Shown here piece by piece: positions 37,601-52,600 of a stretch of DNA of 64,000 nucleotides (position 1 is its first letter; every line of letters starts with the position of its first letter). The position numbers and the translations under genes are program-made. Source of the stretch: Anticarsia gemmatalis (Eukaryota > Arthropoda > Insecta > Lepidoptera > Erebidae); contig NC_134763.1 of NCBI RefSeq assembly GCF_050436995.1, positions 5,084,001-5,148,000 on the forward strand, given 5' to 3'. A model generated the notes under the pieces. That model searched no databases. It was not told where the DNA came from and saw only the letters and a program-made list of their open reading frames with translations.

Positions 37601-40600
37601 CGACAGTAGTAGTGTACTATAGTCTGACACCTTAGTGGAGAGGTATGCACGATTTTGTTTAGATTTTAATCAATAATTATACTGAGTTGCTTGACTATAA
37701 TACTTACCCTCTTATTCATAAACACACTATAAACCTAACTTTTAAACTCTCGCGTTGCATGTTTAATGTATAATAGAATACGGGAATTAAACTGCGGTTG
37801 CACTCGCCGTGGTCCAAGGCTGACTGGGACCACGGCGAGTGCAACCTGCGCCGAAACGTTAGGCATTTTAAGGTAAAATGCGTGTTCGCGTTAATTCCCG
37901 TATTCTATTATACATTAAACACTATAAACCAATTTTAGTTAAACGACTACTAAAATATGTTTTCTCTCTTTCATTTCGCTAAGGAGTAAAGGAAACAAAA
38001 CACTTTATGAGCCTTTCATAAGTTCATATATTTTTATGAATAAGAGGGTTAATGTTTAGTTTAATAACCGATCTGCTTTTACTGTAATAGGTCTCAATAC
38101 ATACTGACCAAATTCGGGATGACGTTTTAAAAATCTAGTGGAAAAATCGTCCAAAATATTATCACGATATTACCGTTAAAATAAACGATTAAACTGCGCT
38201 CAATTCAAAGATTTCGACTCATTCAAAAACTTTTTCTTTTTCTCATTCCGCAAACGGTTGGAGGCTATTATTTTCGGTTCTACAAAGAAACGCCAGATTT
38301 TGAGACATAACTCATAATCTCTAAGACTTAGACAAAAAGTTTATTGTTAAATACCAAGAAATGTTATCGTCTTGTTTTCCTATTTCTATTTTCAGTTTCC
38401 TTAGAAACATCGTGTATATTTATTGTGTTTATAAAAGCGATGGTGCTACACAGTGAAACGCTCGAACGAGTAAAGTTTTAGTACGATCGTTTTAAGATAC
38501 ATGATGCCATAATTATGAGGGAACAAACTATTAATTATAAATAAACGTTCACGTATTTTATCGAATCTACCTACTTTAAACTAAACTATAAATCAATAAT
38601 GTCGGTAAGGTTTAAGTCACGACAATTGCGAATGAGATCATGGTTGTATTGTTCACTAACGACATCCATACTTAAATATTATAAATGCGAAAGTAACTCT
38701 GTCTGTCTGTCTGTCTGTTACTCAATCACGCCTAAACTACTGAACCAATTTGCATGAAATTTGGTATGGAGATATCTTGATACCCGAGAAAGGACATAGG
38801 CTACTTTTTACCCCGGGAAAATGACGCATTTTCACGAGAAAATTCAAGTGGTGGACGAAGTCGCGGGTAAAAGCTAGTAAGAAATAAGAGTAATTCTCAC
38901 CTGGGTCTGGCACGACCCTGAGCGTCTAGTTCCACATAAGGCACACCAAGCCTGACCATCCTGGTGAATAGACTCTGCTCCATATTGCAGTACTTCTGGA
39001 AGGCCATGTTCTTCACAACAGGTGGCAGCTGATGGTGGTCACCAATCATTATCCAGCGCTTGAGACGCGACCTTCCGTCTTGTGGGTTCTGCAGTAGCAG
39101 CGGTATGAATGTTTCGATTTCCAGGATTTGAGCTGATTCCTCCATTAGTATGTTGTCGTATTTAAAGCCTGTTTTGTAAAACCAAAAATATTGATAAGAA
39201 TTTAATGTCCTTATCGCGTCGGCACTTGTAATTTACAAACGGGTGAATCTGATTGTGTTGAATAAGGCAAGACTTCTTTTAAGAATTTTTACTTTTTCGA
39301 AGTTACTTATTATTCTACGTAAAAAGCATACATACCCATCTGTACGAGTTCTGATCTCTTGAGAGCCGCGTGCGTACATGTCATGGCAATAATCTTTGCT
39401 TCTTTAACCAACAAATACTTAGATCTATCTAATCCTGATCGAAGAAGTTCGAAAGCTCGGAACTCTTCCAACTCTTCAAATATGTGATCAATATATCTGT
39501 AAACATTAAATAGTATGAGTTTTTGTTAAAATTATATAATTTGTTTTACAGCATTCTTAGAATCAGTATACCAGTCTGCTTGCATATACGCGCAATAACA
39601 TTTTTCTACTAATATATTTCTTTTGCAGTTTGAGATTTTTATACAAAGCACGCAAAACCACTCAAGTAGTTTTGGTGCCGATCTGTTTACGAGTTGATAT
39701 GTGTTTTACGAGTTAAAATGCTTTCGTAAAACACATGGCTCCACTTGTTATCATACTGTACTGCGGTCGTAACATCAGCTCTGGTTGTGGCGGCGCCGGT
39801 TTAATTTTAAAACGTCTGCTTTTGGCGGTTGGTTTGGATTCCCGATAGTATTGGATTGGGTATTTTGATAATTTGATACTTTTGAACAAGCAAATATTAT
39901 AGTTTCAACTTCATAAGTATTACCTGTAACAGCTTTTAGCCACCTCCATATCTTCCTCGTAGGTCTTTCCAGGGAACAATGGCTTGGGAGCATCGTCAAA
40001 GAATTCGTGGAATGGAAACTCTTTGCTTATAGTATCTACAGTTTTATTCTGCAAAAAAAATGAATTATCATCAAATAAGATTGAGCGACACACCTCTAAA
40101 ATTCTTGTAATATTGCACCAATAGCATTAATGATGTCACTGACGGATTAATTTGTTATCAAAATATGCCCCGCAGTTTCACTTGCGTTTAAGATCACTCC
40201 GCATAGGACCAAGCATGATATCAGATTGCTTAGAGCCTTTCTCATTGACAACAACGCAAGAGAACTTGTGACGTGACCTTGGGGTGGGGTTAACTGTTTG
40301 GTAAAATACTACAACTTACCTGATCTTTAGCACATTTGTCGAGGAAGGTTTCCCACCGTGGCCTCACGTGATAAACATGGAAATGATGTGCAAGTTCGCA
40401 GGTCGCGCCGGCATCTTCTCCGGCGTTTAAAGTGGCTTGAAGGCGTCCTACTCGTTCCAGTAGCTCTAGTCGTTTCGCCAACACGTAGTTCACACGACCG
40501 TACCTGTTATTATTTGTATTAGATTTTTTTTACATAACAAAATAATGAAAATTTTCGGTATCCGCCATGACTCCTCTGGATTTAGCTGCCAAGTTACTCT

Positions 40601-43600
40601 TGACTCTAACCCAGACTAGTATACGGCTTCATTCGATACAGTAGTATTTTCGTGAATCATTTTGTTCTAAATTACATTCTAGCAGGTATTTCATGACTCT
40701 TCTATACCATCATAAGCGGTCATTGCTCCTTTCACACTCATACAACAAAACGTTATCGTGGAGATACGTCGTACTACTCCAACAGTAAATAAATACTAGA
40801 TGCACAGTCAAAATGTAATCATTTTAAGTTTTTAAACTCTCAAGACACTAAACTAGGGAAGACTAAAACCAGAGTCATGGGAACGTGAAAAAAAATTAGC
40901 CAATTCTGTTAAACTGTTCGCTTAGCTTACACCAGCTGTTGGCTTAGTAAACAAATCCGTTTACGCAATTGTAAAAAAATATACATAAGTATGAGTATAT
41001 TTGGACATACGTGCTTAACTACATGTTATGCTATTGTTTACATTATGATGTGTTTAATGTACCAACCACGTAGTCGCCAGGCGCGATTTACGTAATGTTT
41101 TGTAATTTTAGATTATTTGAGAAAAACGGTAGAAGGGTAGGACTAATTAATATTGTTGTAGTACATACACGTTTATTTGATAGATCTATAAGATAAGAAG
41201 TATAAATTTAATTCGAGAAAAAAGAAAAATGTCATGGAAACGTCTTTTGCGCTGTCAAATTCTACATCAATGAGTGTAACAGACTGATACAAGTACAAAC
41301 TACTTTCGCATTATAAAAATAAGTGTGAATTCACAACTAATAATTCGTGCTTAAAATTCTGTTTGTCATAACAATGAATAAATATTTACATCAAAGATTA
41401 AACCATTAATGCCAGACGTATTATTAAGATGACGCCAGCATACTCGGCTGTAGATAACCCAGTTGAATGAAAAGCCCCGTACAGACATGAGGATATAACA
41501 TACTACTACTTTAATTTCTGTTTTATCGTTATTTGATAAATGTAACTGTGGGTAATTGTAATTGTGTCGAGATCTAACAATGGATTCTTATACACTTCTT
41601 ATCTTTTACATGGAATCGTGTACAGTGTTTGCACATAAAATAGTAGGAACAAGAAGACACTTATATCCGAACTATTACAAATTCCGTGCTAATGTAATGT
41701 AGGCATCTAATAAGCATTAATATAAAAACTAAACTTTTACAGCCAATCGGCTGAACCGATTTAGCTGAAGATAGGCATATCCATATCCGGGAAATGACAT
41801 CGCTAATTACACACGTAATTTCCACTAAAAAGGTCATAAAATCACCCAAAAATTACGTCAAAATATATAAAACCAGTTACAACATTTCGCAACATTTTCT
41901 TTATTGGCATATTTATGTCAATAGTTTGACCATGGTCGATTAATAAACCATATCATTATAATATAGTATTCGAGAAGATTACGAATGCTAATTATGTGCA
42001 TACATTAATAAAAAATGATGTATAAAGTACAACATACCCAAACAAGTATGTCATCCTTATTTTGACTTTAATTTTTTTTTGACATAAGTCATTACTAGCC
42101 TATAAAGACGACAACAATTTATTATATCTCGTCATATTACTGTTAAGAATATGGCACATACCACAATTAAGAATTTGGCACATTGGATGCGTTCGGCGGT
42201 CTGCGGTCAGATCAAAGTGATTGATTATGTATGAACAAAATTGTCGGTCAGGGCAATCGGACGGTGATGCGGGCAGGGCCAACAGCGCCATTTGACTGCG
42301 TTAATCAGTGGTGCTTAATTCGTCTGTTTTTTAATCAAGACAATAATCTCCAAGGTAGAAGGTAGACCTCCAAGGTATTGTGCTAATATGGTTGCATAGT
42401 CGTAGCAAAAACACTGGCCGTGACTGTTGCCCTCCTGCCAGCCAGCCCGTGCCCTCTGTCTGCCTACCTGTTATTACGCGTCCTGCCTTCCCCTGCGTTC
42501 TTTGATCATGCTCGCACGGTTGGACCGATTAATTATCTATACAAAATATATAGAGACTGACAATTTTATTAATGCATAATGCGGGGAGCGTTCCGTTTGA
42601 CCTGACCTGCACCGACCAAACCGCATCCAGTGTGCCAAATAAAAAGAAATAACGTCCTTCTAGATACTTTTATAAGCTTAATCCATTCAAAGGAATTTGA
42701 TAACCACTTTAATGTAATATCAATGTGAAAAAGGTTTTTAATGAACATTGTACATTACACAAGTTAGCTACACGCACCTGTGCTTACCTTAATATGCAAA
42801 ACAATTACTGTTTCGTTTCGGTCTACACCCAGAGATTCAGTTAAAGCTAAGATTAATAATATACCTCTACAATAAGGCATAAATAAGTCAGACTGTAACG
42901 AAATGATAATATATGCCATGGCAAATGAAAACCACGTATAGGGTATTTATTTATACCATTCTTGTGTACTTGTATCCTTACCGATTGGTCAGAGTAGGTT
43001 AACGACGCATTGTCTTTACGAAATAGAGTATAAACGTAAGTTATGAGCATTTACAGTTCGCGTAGGAAGGGAGCGATTGTGTCAATGAAAATAAATCTCG
43101 TATTTCTGTATAATAAATCGGCACGTAAAAGACCATAAATTGTTTTGGTTAGTAGTTTGTACCTTTGTTCAGGTAGCGGCGTTGTTGCCAGCTTTGTTTT
43201 CGGATATATTGGGGTAATTGAACTTTTTGAGCTAATAATCGAATTCTTACTTTGAAAACAAAGCGAACCCTATCACATCCATAGATCATAGTTACAGTTC
43301 CTCCTTTTTGTTTTAGCATGCAATTCATGTGACGACACTATATTCAAGCAGGAAATAAAGCTCTCGTTCCAGATAAAATACAATCACAATGTACCAAATA
43401 AGAAACCACATGTTCCTTATAAGTACAAGAACACAGTCTGTCGATTGCATTTTGGGATCAACAGATCTCCTTGTCTGAATTGTGTGTGCAGCAGACCCTT
43501 AATAATAATTGCTCTTAAAAATTTCAAGTAGGTTTTTGTAAAACACCTCGTTGCCGCCATAAGATGCCTTAAGATAGGAGATAAATAGGTGTAGTGTAAA

Positions 43601-46600
43601 GTTTAAAATAATCTTGTTTCCGTTGAACAATGTTTGGTTAATGATGAAAATGTTCTTGAAAGTGGCTTACAACATCAAGATAAGTATAGAAAAATTGGGA
43701 ATTTTTCTGTGGTGGGCGAGCAAAAAAAGATAAACAGACTCGATATAGATCGTTACAAATTTATGTGAAATACCCGTTTTTGCGGAAACGATGTACGATA
43801 ATATAATTTGTTTGGGAATATAAATAAATAAATATCATTGGACAACTCACACACGGTTATTTGATTCCAAACTAAGCAGAGCTTGTACTATGGCAACCAA
43901 ATAACTGATAAACATATTTATATACTTATAAAGATACATTAACATCCAAGCTCAGAACAAATACTCGTGCTCATCACACAAAGATTTGTCCTGGGATTCG
44001 AACCCACCACACGCGGCGCTTCGGTTATTGCGGCCACTTTAACCACTGCGCCAAACGTGCAGTTAAATATAATGGTAAGACTAAAATATTATTTGTCAGA
44101 ATGTAACAAAAATACTCCACTGTTCAGATATACGTACCTGGAGAAATCTTTATCGGTTTGCAATGCTTCCTCGCCGTGTCCGAGACGCAGAAGATGTCGT
44201 TCATCCACGTCGAGTTCAGCGATCTTCTCGAACAGCTGGTTAAGGGCCTGATTACTATGTGTGACGACAAGATTCCGTTGCCATGGGAAGTTGTGATATA
44301 AGTTAGAAATTATCTGCACTGCAACGTCGGTTTTTCCTGTTAACAAAATATTTTCTTAGTAACTAGATTTTTCTTCTTAACTTTCAGAAGCAGTGATAGC
44401 CGAGTGGTTTAAGTTGGCACCTCCCACGCAAATGGTTGCAGGTTCGAACCCGAGGCAACACACCATTGACTTTTCGAAGTTTTGTGTGTATTAGAAATAA
44501 TTATCACTTGCTCCAACGGTGAAGGAAAACATCGTGAGGAAACCTTGCATGCCTAAAATTTGTTTAATACATTTATTGAGGGCATGCAAAGTCCCTAACC
44601 CGCACTTGGCCAGCGTGGTGGACTTAAGGCCTAACCCCTCTCTCTTGTTCGGGAGGAGACCCTTGCCCTACAGTGGGATAGAAATGGGTTATTAAAAAAA
44701 AACTTTTAGACGTGGCGATTCTAGCGATTCCCTTCGAAATATATTACCTCCTCTATTACCTACTACTATGCCATCACCATGTACCTAAATGATGCAACAT
44801 ACCGCGTAAATGACATGATGGTAGCATGATTGAACAGCTTCCTGACAAACTCATTAACCCAAACGTCTTAATAGTTGTTTCAATGATTCTTGGAGATATT
44901 TGATTCAAGATTCTAGATAACAACACCGTATAGTGTTCATTCTTCTTAGTAATGTCATTCCTAATTAAACTGATTTGTTGCGATACTATTCTGCCATTGC
45001 TATGAATGTACCATGTTAAAAACTGGGCTTAAAGTGATCTTATAAGGTGAAAAATGGATTGAGACAGTTATAAAAATAAGCCAAACATAGAATTTTGTTT
45101 ACCACTCGAAAGGGAAATCATCTTTGTCACCGATTACATCTAGGTCACGTTTTGTTACGGCTCGGCGTCTCGTCTAGTGTCCTTATTCATAGTGTCATTT
45201 TGTTGACACTGTTGTACAAGTCTCGAGTCGGTAGTATACTACTAAAAAATATTTTACTGTTGGATAGCCTGTTTATTGAGAAGGTTATATAACATTACGC
45301 TATAAACATTAGGAGCGGAGAAGCAACAAAAAAGTTACAAAAACGGGGAAAACTATGACCTATTCTCTCTTATGTGACGCAAGCGAAGTTGCGAGGGTCA
45401 GCTAGTTTAATATAAATTTGAATAAACACTGTTACCTTAGAGTACGGTGCCAAAGCTTTTCATAATTAGTTAAAATAAAACTCCCTTTGGGACCATTCGT
45501 ATGTTGGTCGTTTCAAACAAGGACCAGTGAGTGACACAGCGAGTCCCAGTTGCGAAGCATACTGGTGTAAATCACAGAGTTTTGCAAAAAAATAGTATAC
45601 AAACCGGTTCCTGGTGGTCCAACCACTAACGTAAGTCCAGGCTGCATTCCCGATCGTATTGCCTCTACCTGAGTTGGTGTGAACGGGATCGTGTTCCTGC
45701 AAGAATGAATGAATCATGTAGCTTACTTTTTTACCGGAATCTCAAGATAAACAGTAGACACTCCAAAAAAAATTCAAATAATGTTATTAATTGTAATATG
45801 ACATTGAAGTCATTTGATTATGAGACAACACTAGAGATTTTTTCGTATCCCTTGACGTTGGTATCGCCAATATACAAAAGTAGTATTATACTTGTTCCGC
45901 CAAGTCGGCGAAGAACATACGATAAGGCAAGGAACGTTTATGCGCTATTGACAGTCTAGCTAAATTTAAATTGATTTACAAACACACGATATCCGATCAA
46001 GATTTAAAATGGCTAGGTATTTTAATCTGTCAATATAATTAATGGTCGTAGCATGTTTAAGATTAAAATCTAATTTATTACAATAGCTGTTATGGCTTAG
46101 AGCAGTAACAATACACGGGAATTAAAATAAACAAAGACACGTGCAAAGGCTTATAACTTAAGGTACAAGTTGGAAGCTCGCTGCATGAAGCGGCAAGAGG
46201 CGACATGTCGTCGAGAAAAAAACGAACATGAAGATAAACAACTTGTCACCGAGCGCCGCCGACACTGCCCGCGTATGCCGCTGACAGCAGAACAAACGAA
46301 AAGTTTCTCTCGTTTAAATAAAAAAAACTGGGTGCCTGCGGGTGCCATTTCTTGCCGCCGTCTGCAATCAGTAGCTTAAAGGTACAAGTTTGAAACGGTT
46401 GCAGCAAATGGCATCCAGTTGCTTCCCAGTGTTTTGTGATTCAATCAAGATTCATAAAACAAGATGTCCGACATGCTGACACATTAGTGGCATACTGATC
46501 CATGGTCGGGTGACGGTGTTTTCTCAGGCTGTCACTGTAGTTGGCAACACGTCGCTTAGCTTCATGCTGCTAACTACAGTGAGCATTTAATCGAAATATA

Positions 46601-49600
46601 TAGAAACCAATACCGTCGCGGCAACACGTTGTCTGCTGCCGCATCATGTAGCGGGCTTTCCGGACTTGTCCCTTAAAACGTAGGTACAGTATAGTGTCAC
46701 TTACTTCTTAGGCTCATTGGAAAGATAGGGCCCTCGTTTTGGCTGCACGTGTGGTTCAACAATGATTACTTTCCGTGGTTCATCTTCATCCATCGCGTCC
46801 TCTCCTCGCTGCTGCTTCTGAATAACATTCTCGAACGTAACTCTGCCGAGGAATATAGGGTTAATTCTAATTCTTCTGCATCATACAAGACATGGTACAA
46901 GTAAGCCAACGACCTGACTTTTATATCATCATATTATAGGTATGTGGTGTGACACAGTCCTATAATCAAACCAAGTTTATTCAGTCATTCGAATCGCCCT
47001 TGAGTGTTCATTGACACTTGCTTATTATATGTATATCTACAAATAACATTTTATGTGGATATTTATTTAAAAATAATATGATAAAAATACACAACACATT
47101 ACATATCGCGCACCCACACTAACGCTAACCCATTGACGCTCCAATGATATTTTTTATACTTATATAAAAATGTTTACCTATAATATATTGTATTTTTAAA
47201 ATAAACATCACACGAGATGACTTCTCCAGCGGGCGAATGGTTATTTTGCATTTCGCTGTCGAATCTTTTATAAAATAGGAAAATGGGCGACTATGATTGA
47301 TCGTATAACACTTACCTCGTTTTTTTAAGATAAGTATAATTAACTATGGACAAGTAATCACTGTTTGTTTAATGTCTATTGTTTGACTAATAGGTATTTA
47401 TAGCCGTGTTTACCTTATCTTAGGTCGCTCTCATAATTAAAAGATAGTTACAGTAAGCAAAATTTTATGAAATGACTTTTATATTTTTATTTTTTTGTAC
47501 CAGTGACTTAATTAAGCACAGCAACAAAAACTACACTGTTATACATTAGATCTATTCAAGTCCATCAAATCGATACTAGTGTGGGTGTTATGTATATGTT
47601 ACTGTAAAAGCCCGAACTGTGGTAAATCCTAAGATTTTCCGGTAAAACCTAAGATTTACCAACTCTCAATGGTAAAAGTACGAACAAGCCAGAGTTTAAA
47701 AACTATGTTACGATATATAAAAAAATCCTCCTTCATAACTATGTTTATAACTATTTCACGGTATAATTATATACTGTGACATAGTTATAAAGAAGGAGTT
47801 TTGGGCACAGCGACATGGGTAGGTTAGGTTAGAAGGCTAAGGTGGGAGCGAGCGAAGCGAAGCTCCCACCTTAGCCTTCGTGGTTATTTTTTTTAACCAC
47901 CCAGAAGGAGGAGCCCCGCGAAGCGGGGCTCCGGCGACATCTCGACATCATCAAGTGAATATAGGTAAAAGTTCGAAATAAAAGAATTGTTCGGACTTTT
48001 ACCATTGCGAGTTGGTAAATCTAAGGGTGAGTATAGACTACAACATTTTCTGGAGCATTTCTGTGTAATGTAACGTTCTTACGAATGATACAATACAGGC
48101 AAAAGCTCAGTTTCCAAAGCATTTCCATATAATGTCACGTTCCTGCGAATGCTCGGCGTTATGTTACGGGTAAATGCTAACAGCGTGTGTGCATTTACCA
48201 ACATTTCGTTGCAACAAGCTAATGAAATGCACGTATAAAATCACAGCGTCAACTTGAACAACTAAACGACCGCGCGGACCGCGTGCGTCTTTCGTCCCTC
48301 TCCCTCCGCGTCACCCCGCAACCGCGCATCGCCCGCACTCGTGGCTCGACGAAATGTTACACCAATACGCTCGACGAAATGTTACACCAATATGCTCGTT
48401 GGTTTGTAACAAGAGGCCTGCGTGCTCGACGTTTAATTCGTAAGAGGATGATACACTAGAACATATCATAGAGCGGCTCGTTGTTCTGTTACAAGTAAAT
48501 GTTGTAGTCTATACTCACCTTTAGGTTATACCGGAAAATCTTAGGATTTACCACCGTTCGGGCTTTTACAGTAACATATCGACAAATCATTGCTTAGTCA
48601 TGACAAAATTATTTACTAATCAACAATGATTACTCCGAATCAAAGGTCATTGAGCTTACAAGGAAGTGGTTTTTACAGTACTTACTTAAAAGGTCTGACT
48701 AATCTCCTAGGGTCGTCAGTTTTGACTTTTATCTCATATCCTGGAAAGCTGCTTCTCAAGTGTTCCATATCCAAAAAGGTGTCATTGAAATCCAGTGTTG
48801 GAATCTCGTTGGGCATCCTTTGGGAAAAAAGCGGTTTTAATAAAGAAATTATGGTATGATTGATACTAAGCATTATACAAGTCTATACATTCAAGTGCCG
48901 TGATAGGATTCGATTTCCAGGTCCGTTTAAATATTCTGTTGAAAGGGTTTTATTAGTGCTATTGACATAGTTGATTATTATAAGTTTGTAGAAATATTCT
49001 AACTCGTGGCCCGAGGTTGTTGGCGTTACCGCTCAACATTATATACAGTAATAACTTGCATAAAAAAATTGTACTTAATGAAATATTTCTCATGTGACCA
49101 TATTATTATAACATTAATAGCCTTACCTTGTGTAGTGAGCTTGTCCAGGATCTCCGTATCCAAGTACGATATCGTGAAGCCATTCCGGTACAACGCACTC
49201 CGTGTTCATCAACTCACGAATTGTTTCTAGCACCGCTTTGAAATTGTTCTCTTTGGGCTTACGTCTCATCACTATGTTGAACGTTTCATACACATCCTGA
49301 ACAACACAAAAATAAATTTCAATTACATTAGACAGAAATGCTTGAGCTACTATTGTAAATTAGGTTTGGCCTAAATGGACAGCGTTTGCCGTTTAAAGTT
49401 TCATAAACCTGCTTTCAAGGAAACTGCAACCTTTATTATCAATATACAATAAAATCAAAGTAACACTGAAGCTGGAAGAAATAAATAAAATAGTTGTTGT
49501 TCAATGGAGCAATGATAAAAGGTAAGATATCAAATTCAGTACAAACTCGTACCAAACCTACGCAACCCTATACATAGTAACTTGATGACTTTCTCAAGGT

Positions 49601-52600
49601 AATCACAAAGTTGAAAAGAATCAGATGTGGTAATTTACCACTTTTTCTGAGAGTTTCATAGGAAGCTGAAATTAGCTCTCAACGATTCACGGACTCGATA
49701 GTGTTGGTAGCAAACAATTGATCAGTTGGCAAATATTCTTATATTAGTACCTACTAATATCATAAATGCGTAAGTTTGTGAGTTGTGTATGTATGGATGT
49801 TTGTTACGATTACGATGAAATTTGGAATGCAGGTAGCTGAAGACCCAGAATAACACATAGGCTACTTTTTATCCCGGAGCTCCCGAGGGATCGATTAGCG
49901 GACCGAGCAGACATTGTTCTGTTAGAATCTAAGTCTATGCCAATTGTAATAAATCTTTATAAAACTCTCTGTCTATTGCTCTAAACCGCTTAAAATTGTT
50001 AGACGCAGTGCAGGAATCTGTTAAACGGTAATGTATGTTACATAACTAATGTATGTGCAATGCACTGAACCAACATAATTATCTTTGTCTTAAGTTTATT
50101 TTAGCATATTTAGGACAATTCTGTCGATGACGTAAATACGATAGCGAGCAGGTAGGTTATACACATACACACTAACACCTAAAATATTTGAAGCCAAATA
50201 AAAATGATAAGGTATATCACAAAAGAAGCTATAAAAAGAATTTAACTACCTATTAATAAATCTGAAAATTATTAAAAAAAGCACCCATAGCTAAAGGGTA
50301 CTACTAGCTGGCATCTGGTCCTTCGGTTCAGACTGGAGGCAAAATACTAGTGACTTTTCGAATTTACGTATGTATTAGAAACTAGCTGACCCGTGCGGCT
50401 CCGCTCGCGTGAATGTCGTGCTGTTGCATTCGTTGCAGCTCACTTAGACCTAGATACTTTCAAAATAATATACCTACCTACATGCAAATGCTTTAACAAC
50501 TTTTTCGCTTTGACCTATCCTTCTGTCCGTACCCGTCTTCTCTCATGTTCCTGTCGGCGCCCGCGTACCTACCTGCTATGTAGCGTACGCGTATGGAACC
50601 GCGCTAAAGTTCTTCACCCGCGAAATCATGTAGGTATCTACGAAGATGCGGCCGGCGCGAGCGCCGCGTTAACCATAATTTTATATTCATAAGACATTGT
50701 AAGTAATTTAATTTTACCTGTCGTCATATGATACATAATGCATAAAATTTATGATTGACATAATTTAAAAAAAAAAAAAAAACAAAAACAAATAAGTTTG
50801 GTGCATGTTGTAAAATGAATTGCAACGCCATCTATGACGTGTATGTGTAAACTCAGGTTCATATGAAATAATGCAGTTTGAAATAAAATGGATTGCAACG
50901 CCATCTCTTATGTGTACCTATATGTAAACTCAGGTTCATATGAAATAATGCACTATGAAATAAAATTAAAATTAAATTATACAAAAATCTACCCAAAATG
51001 TTTAAAAAATACTAAAAAAGTATTTTGAATCGTAAAACAGTCACAAAAAGTCATTGTATCCGATGAGGTTTGATCCCAAATAAAATAATGCACTATGAAA
51101 TAAAATTTATATCAATTTCCACAATAATCTAAACAAAATCCATAGAAAATGTTTAAAAAGTACTTTGAAACGTATAACAGTCACAAAAAGTATTGTCTCC
51201 GAAGAGGTTCGATCCCACACCAAAATGATTATTTTCGGAACAATAAACCAATGCGCCACAGCAACACTTAAGAAAGGTGTCAAAATTATCGCCTATATTT
51301 TTATGTTACCTGTGTACGATTTTTACTACATATTTGCAATTTTCTAGAAAATTAAACAATTTTATGCGATAAAAAGTATCCTAGAACTTGCTCCACTACT
51401 TATTCTATGCATATACCAAATTTCAGTGCATTCTATCCGGTAGTTTTTACGTGATAGCGACACATACAGACGGAGGACAGACAGACAGACAGACAGAAAA
51501 GAAAATTATAAATTGCAGATTCGGTATCAGTATCCGTTACTAAACATCCCCCATTGGTTTTTTTTTAAATATATTCAATGTACAGAATTGACCTCTCTAC
51601 AGATTTATTATAAGTATAGATAATTATCACTTGCTCGAACGGTAAAGGTAATCAACGTGATGAAACGTTGTGTGTATCCAAGAGCATTTTTTCCAACCTA
51701 AAAGACAATGTTACTTAGGGTAACAACTACCGAAACTATACGAAATACGAGTAATAAAACATACCAGCAGTACGTACGTGCCTTTGAAATACAAAACATT
51801 TGGCTATTTTCAAAACACTTCTATTTCGAGGTAGTTTGTTTAGAACACTAGTGTAAGTTAATTTTCGTTCATGCCAGTATTTGGATGATGTAACTAATAT
51901 ATTTCTTAAACTTGACACACGAATAACTTCTTTGTCATATTCCAATGTCGCCAATAATCAACGTATTACACACATCAAATCTATAGCACTAGGTCTCACC
52001 TAAGTCTAACAGAACAAACTTAGTAACAATATCTGCGTTAAAGACTTTCCCTCTTATTCATAAACACACTATAAACCTACTTTAGTTAAAAAACTACTAT
52101 AATATATTTTCTCTCTTTCATTTCGCTAAGAATTCAAAGAAACAAAACTCTTTATAAGCCTTTCATAACTTCATATATTTGTATGAATAAGAGGGTTATT
52201 CTGCTGTAGACTTACCTCAGTGCCTCTACTGGCGTGGTCGAGATCAAGCCGGTACTGATTGGGATCAAGGAGCAACCTAAAGGTTCTCGCGTCCCCTTCC
52301 AGTTCTGGTCTCGGTTCAGGACCCTCTTCGATGACTCTGCCAGAAGCGTCCAGCATGCCCTCAACTTCACAACCTCTGACGTACACTATACCAGCTTGTT
52401 CAACCATACTTTTTCTATAGTCATACTTGGTTCCTATGAAATAAAAATGATAAGGACAGCAGTCCAGAATTAGTAAGCAACTCTTGTTATTGGCTTTACA
52501 GACCGGTAAAAGAGAATATCTGAATTAATTCAAAAGACAATATTAATATTACGAACCTATTCCTTGTGTTGGTCTAACAGTCACTAAAAAGCAAACATCG

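Larger units (their letters stand above)
46843..48685 (-). other. AQR intron occupied by nested TIR elements
   Basis: A 1.8-kb intron. Its right half is filled by the element at 47598-48575. The left half (46843-47590) is AT-rich and unrecognised. Confidence 0.55.

Noticed and set aside
44389..44470. tRNA gene candidate (A box and B box present)
   Set aside because: The boxes belong to a SINE head. No cloverleaf acceptor stem closes, and a SINE body and A tail follow.
47832..47934. Bacterial-style intrinsic terminators (GC-rich hairpins, T tract at 47887-47893)
   Set aside because: Found inside a transposable element in an insect intron. The resemblance is structural only.
50393..50692. 99-codon frame MRLRSRECRAVAFV...
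   Set aside because: Lies inside the family C Helitron and starts in its terminal hairpin. No known domain.
52234..52473. Plus-strand 79-codon frame opposite AQR
   Set aside because: Antisense shadow of AQR exon 52216-52433.
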